Positions 60,189-64,000 of a stretch of DNA of 64,000 nt are shown piece after piece. This DNA is from Nageia nagi (lineage: Eukaryota > Pinophyta): positions 88,784,001 to 88,848,000 of the forward strand of contig JBITNC010000001.1 in assembly GCA_050084985.1 (NCBI GenBank). The letters run 5' to 3'. The notes below the pieces were generated by a model. The model saw nothing but the letters and a program-made list of their open reading frames with translations. It was not told the DNA's origin and ran no database searches. Made by a program: the position numbers and the translations under genes. Every line of letters begins with the position of its first letter. Position 1 is the stretch's first letter.

Positions 60189-60314
60189 TAAGTGAATATG
60201 ATAATGTAACTTGTCCTACACTCCATGTCATTAGCATGCCCCTTGGGTAAAAGGGAGTGCATGTCATGCCTTTGTACATTAGATAAAAGGGTGATCCAAA
60301 GAGGGATTTTGGCC

Positions 60315-60323
60315 TATAAATAG
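60315..60323 (+). promoter_or_regulatory. TATA box of LTR-D
   Basis: TATAAATAG, conserved with the other LTRs. Confidence 0.75.
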
Positions 60324-60595
60324 AAAGCACCATCTTTGTTATTACACACCAATTTGTGGGGTAAAATTATGCTATAGGATAATGTTTAGGAGATGAGATT
60401 AGGAGAATTGTAAGAGATTCATGTTTGTGAACGAAGTGAGATCTAGTTAGTGGATGTACTCCTAGTTGGAGGAACCACTTTACATCTTGAGTTATCTTTG
60501 TGAGATTATCTTATTTGATTAATTTAGATGTGAGATTGAGCTTTCATGAGATCTTGGCAATTAAGGGTTGTTTATGTTATATTTCAATCCTCACA

Positions 60596-60600
60596 AACCT
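60596..60600. repeat. right target-site duplication (AACCT)
   Basis: Exact copy of 45770-45774, directly after LTR-D. Confidence 0.85.
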
Positions 60601-62967
60601 TTCATTTATCATTTAATTACCTCCTTTAATACTAATGAAATAATATATTTGTTATTTCTTTATTTTCTAAATGCAATGAGGTCACTTACCTGAACCTTTT
60701 ATGTATCAGGCTTTGTCATATCCTACAACACTACAATATACGAAACTATCTACATTATCATCCTGCCAAACAATCATGAGCCCTCTCTACATTATATTAT
60801 ATAAGCACCTCAAAATCACCTCTTGCCCTGATCATTTTCATCTTTGTGCTTTCGCCCAATCACTACATCATAGCATTTTTGACCTTATATGTTGGGCCCC
60901 AAATCAATATATCGATTACCTTAGATAGTTGATCGGTTAGCTTGCTAACCGACCAACTAGCTAGAACAACTGACCTATCAATTCGATGTCAAATCTATAA
61001 AGGTCAATTTCAAATTTCATTTTTCCTCTCTTATTCATTTTGAATCTACTTCATGACCATTACTAGCCTTACTCTCTTGTCTAGTTGAACCCTTGAGCAA
61101 GCTCCCAATCCCTATCCACCTCTAGCACTTCCCATAACATGTTTTGAGCTTTCTTACAAGTGTTGGAGAGCATTGGGAGCTATCTTGGAGGCATTGGAGA
61201 ACTTGTATCCTTTGTGTATAACATTTCTATGAATTTGTGTTGCATGTAGTATAATCTTAGGCTAGATTCATGGTAGTTTAGTCTTATATTTATCATTTTA
61301 ACATTGTCTTAGTATATCATAAGCATATCACTTTGCATTATAGGCATTTCCTTGCTTTCCAATACTCATTTGATTGTGGGATAGGGGGTCTACATTCCAT
61401 CAAGAAGGCTTAAAACCTCTCTTTGAGCAAACTCTAAGGTCTTAAAGGACAATAGTGTTGAGACTCCCTTTAACATTTATTTTCTTGTAGGTCTCAATAT
61501 CAAGAGCACATCCCTCCATCATTTTTTCACAAGATGAACTCTAGCACAAGCATGGTGGTTCAAACTTGATCCCTCCCTTATGTGGAGAGGATCACCATAT
61601 TTGGGTGCCCATAGACTAGCAATCATAGTAGGACTTCCCATAGTCCTTTAAGCATCAACTTGGAGGAGTTTTCTCAACCTTTATCTTTTGTTGGGTGTTC
61701 ATTTTTTTCTCTCACTTTTTCGATCATTTCTTGACATTGAAACATGCTAATTATTTCAGGGGACCATCTTGTATGTGTTTGGAATCAGATTTTAAAGGTT
61801 CAAAGTCCCCATTCCCAATCAATCACCAATAGTAGACTGATTTGTAGAGTCTAGTAGGTCTTCAATAGATTGGTTGGCCCCTCAATCGCTTTAGAGCCCA
61901 TCGATTGGCCCAATAACAATCATCTATGTTTTCAAATCACCCAACATCTATCAATTGGTTTGTAGCAAGTCGATATGTATCTAATAGCCAATTTTCAGCA
62001 AATCAATCCATCTTTATTAGTCAAAACTATGGGTACCAGTTGGCTCTATCTTAAGGTCTTAGTCTTTTAGCTAGGCTTAGATCATATTTTATTAGTAGTC
62101 TCGACCTTGTAACTAGGTGGTAGTTATCCTTTGTTAGCATTTTTGAACTTGGGTTATAATTATATTATTTTATTTTTATCATTCATATACTTTATTTTTA
62201 AATTCTCTAGGTGCTGTTGTGATTAGTTGGCCAACTATTTGACCAGTCCACTAGTTGGTACTACTAACCAGTCTAAAGTGTACCAGTTAGGATTAGATCT
62301 TATACAACATGTATTGTACATGTCAAAAGCTTAAAGCAAGAGCCCCTTAGGCTTATATCTCACTTTTGTCATGCTTTAGATCAAATTTTCTTATTGTTTA
62401 CATCCTAAGATTGTTTATTTACTTATTTTTCTCTTTTGCATTTGTGAAAGGAAAAATTTCATCCTTGGATGGGAGTGCCTTATCATATCTTATGAAGGGT
62501 TTAATTTGTAGTCTTGCATCCATATAGTTTCATATAATTGATCAAGTAAACTTACATCTTTAATCACATGAGCGTAGGATTTTGCCAAGCACATGGATTT
62601 CACCACCATGGTGTCATCCACTCTTGGAGGTCAATGCTAAGGTAGAGTACTTGAGTTGAGCCCTTAAACATCTTATCCCCCTAGATATTGAGCCTTTTCC
62701 TAAAAATACTTAACTACATCAATCCTTAGGAAAACTAATTAGAATGTCAATTTACCATAAAATCAATCATCATTAATCAAGATAATAGCCAAATTGAATA
62801 AGAAGTAATTAGACCAAGATTATCACCACTACTATCTTAATCATCATCACATCTTAATCATATAGTCATTGTTATCATCATATAGAGTATTTGTGAATTA
62901 ACTTTGCATCCACTAAATCAAGAGCATAACAAAACTTTAAGCTTGGTGTTTATCTACTTATTTTATT

Positions 62968-62985
62968 TGGCACCTTTGGGACATT
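62968..62985 (+). other. primer-binding site of the second T2-like element
   Basis: TGGCACCTTTGGGACATT resembles the TGGCGCC-type site of plant gypsy elements, with C-to-T-type changes. Confidence 0.55.
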
Positions 62986-63060
62986 TAGATTAGCAACAAT
63001 GTTGTTCTTTCCATTTGCTCATTTCTTTTTAAGATTAATTATTCCTTGAAAATTTGATAG

Positions 63061-63740
63061 GGAGCCTTATGTTAACATGGTAGCTACCCCTAGGTCAAAC
63101 CAATTAGATCAAGAGTAATATCAAGATCAATAACCACATTATCAACCCCTTCCTTCTAGGCCAATCACCCCTCAATCTCACATTTCAACCCCTTATTATC
63201 ATTATCATCCTTCTCATCATTCTTCTCCTCACCTAGCCACTATGCCTCTTGATTCTTAATTGGCTAGTGAAATCAAGTCTCATCCCATGTTTCAAAACCT
63301 TCCTTAAGCTGTCAAAAATCAATTTGTTGATAATCATGTTGTTTAAGAGACCTTGGTACCTCTTTTTGAGTAATTTAACATTGAATAACATTGTAATCAA
63401 AGCATTCCCCCTTCTCATATTTAAAATGTGATTTATCATTATGACCCTTCTATCATGATCCTCAACCTTCTTTTTTCAACACTTTACCACTTGTTGCAAC
63501 AACCCAAATCACATCTTAACCTTAGCAACAAATGGTCTCATGAAGATCCATAACCACATCCTTACCATCAAATGTTCCTCCTTTTATATCAAGTTCACAA
63601 ACATCAACCTAATCATGGATCAACATCTCATCATCATATTCAACAAGCTAGACCTCTTAATCCACCAAAACCTTCTTGTCATGTAATTAAATCCTTTCAT
63701 ATCACTCAAGGAAACTTGCGTCTCATGGTTTAGGGATGCA
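63061..63740 (+). pseudogene. N-terminal Gag of the second T2-like element (decayed)
   Basis: From about 63076 the frame reads NMVATPRSNQLDQE, then PSRPITPQSHISTPYYHYHP and SHHSSPHLATMP, a Pro/His/Ser-rich low-complexity stretch. It is comparable in place and composition to 16334-16800. Stops at TAA/TAG occur where Gln is likely. The capsid core is not reached. Confidence 0.55.
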
Positions 63741-64000
63741 TCATAATCTCCCTCCCTTGAGAGTCCCACATCATAATCTCATACAAATGCTCTACTCTCT
63801 ATCTTTGTCTGCAGCATAAACGACCCAGAGCTCTAAAGCAGAATTCACAGCAAGCTAATGATAATTAGCATTACCACCCTACTTAACAAGCAGAATTGAG
63901 CTCACAACGCAGGACAGAGTATAATTGAGGCAGTAGCTGGTAAAAGAGACTTTGATGGATACCCACTTCTATTACAACAAAAATATGCATGAAGGTGGTG
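63741..64000. other. sequence of different composition at the right edge
   Basis: Richer in G and C than its surroundings, with CTGCAG, GAGCTC and GACCCAGAG words that are rare elsewhere in the window. A TGAGAGTCCCACATCA segment at 63758 looks like the start of a plant LTR or short terminal-repeat element. CATCATAATCTC is repeated at 63739 and 63769. No protein is recognised. Confidence 0.4.

Larger units (their letters stand above)
45775..60595 (+). mobile_element. compound Ty1/copia element (outer copy)
   Basis: Outer LTRs at 45775-46276 and 60094-60595 are both 502 bases long and end CAATCCTCACA. They are bounded by the identical 5-bp repeat AACCT, so they are the two ends of one insertion. 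Its leader (46277-48666) is interrupted by a second element (48667-56966). Its pol resumes only at 56967, within the integrase region. About 1.86 kb of the outer copy (equivalent to 51363-53219 of the inner copy: gag, protease, start of integrase) is missing. Confidence 0.9.
60094..60595 (+). repeat. outer 3' LTR (LTR-D)
   Basis: Starts TGTTGGAACGTATAAG and ends CAATCCTCACA. It is 502 bases long like LTR-A, and AACCT follows directly. Confidence 0.92.
60880..63740 (+). mobile_element. 5' end of a second T2-like Ty3/gypsy element
   Basis: Collinear with 14060-16900: LTR part with TCTATAAAGGTCAATTTC, a CTTGTAACTAGGTGG block near 62110, then a primer site and the start of a Pro/His-rich gag. 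The left LTR edge is not defined; it may extend toward 60601. Gag breaks off near 63740, where the sequence changes character. Confidence 0.65.

Noticed and set aside
1-64000. Searched for CRISPR arrays, tRNA/rRNA genes, and bacterial or organellar operons.
   Set aside because: No regular short repeats with unique spacers, no cloverleaf-like or rRNA text, and no ribosome-site-driven gene strings are visible. All coding text is eukaryotic retroelement or PPR.

Overview
The window looks like intergenic DNA from a large plant nuclear genome, most likely a gymnosperm such as a conifer (inferred). It is strongly AT-rich. It is filled with old, heavily mutated LTR retrotransposons of plant type (Ty3/gypsy Tat-like and Ty1/copia) and with remnants of PLS-class pentatricopeptide repeat (PPR) genes. 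I see no intact host gene, no tRNA or rRNA gene, no CRISPR array and no bacterial operon. Almost every protein-like stretch is broken by stops and frameshifts. Many stops sit where a family normally has Gln, Arg or Trp, as expected from C-to-T decay of methylated DNA.

Layout. 1-5.84 kb (+): 3' part of a Tat-like Ty3/gypsy element, here called family T1. It shows an archaeal-type RNase H (aRNH), reverse transcriptase (RT), gypsy RNase H (gRNH) and integrase, then an extra sense ORF downstream of pol. 5.9-6.9 kb (-): an unidentified protein remnant. 9.0-11.6 kb (+): a PPR pseudogene built from a 373-bp tandem repeat and ending in an E-type domain. 11.6-12.7 kb: a degenerate tandem array. 13.9-24.4 kb (+): a second Tat element, family T2, with LTR and leader, gag, protease, RT, gRNH, aRNH and integrase. 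24.4-31.4 kb: mostly featureless, with one small PPR relic near 27.8 kb. 31.4-45.5 kb (-): a nearly complete T1 element with two ~1.79-kb LTRs, primer-binding site, gag, protease, aRNH, RT, gRNH, integrase and a ~3.6-kb extra ORF. 45.77-60.60 kb (+): a compound Ty1/copia element. Its outer 502-bp LTRs are flanked by a perfect 5-bp target duplication, and it encloses a second related copy with its own ~490-bp LTRs. 60.9-63.7 kb (+): 5' LTR/leader and gag start of another T2-like element. After about 63.74 kb the composition changes.

How the pieces work together. In a working LTR element, the LTR drives a genomic RNA, Gag packages it, protease matures the proteins, RT plus RNase H copy it from a tRNA primer, and integrase inserts the DNA. 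Each machine part can be recognised here, but none of the copies looks competent.

Most notable points: the extra post-pol ORF conserved between the two diverged T1 copies; the aRNH-before-RT order in T1 beside the RT-gRNH-aRNH order in T2; the PPR array whose 373-bp period breaks the frame in every unit; and the compound copia element, in which both copies share the same stop codons and the same loss of the integrase glutamate. Domain calls come from reading translations by eye. Edges are approximate unless a motif fixes them.
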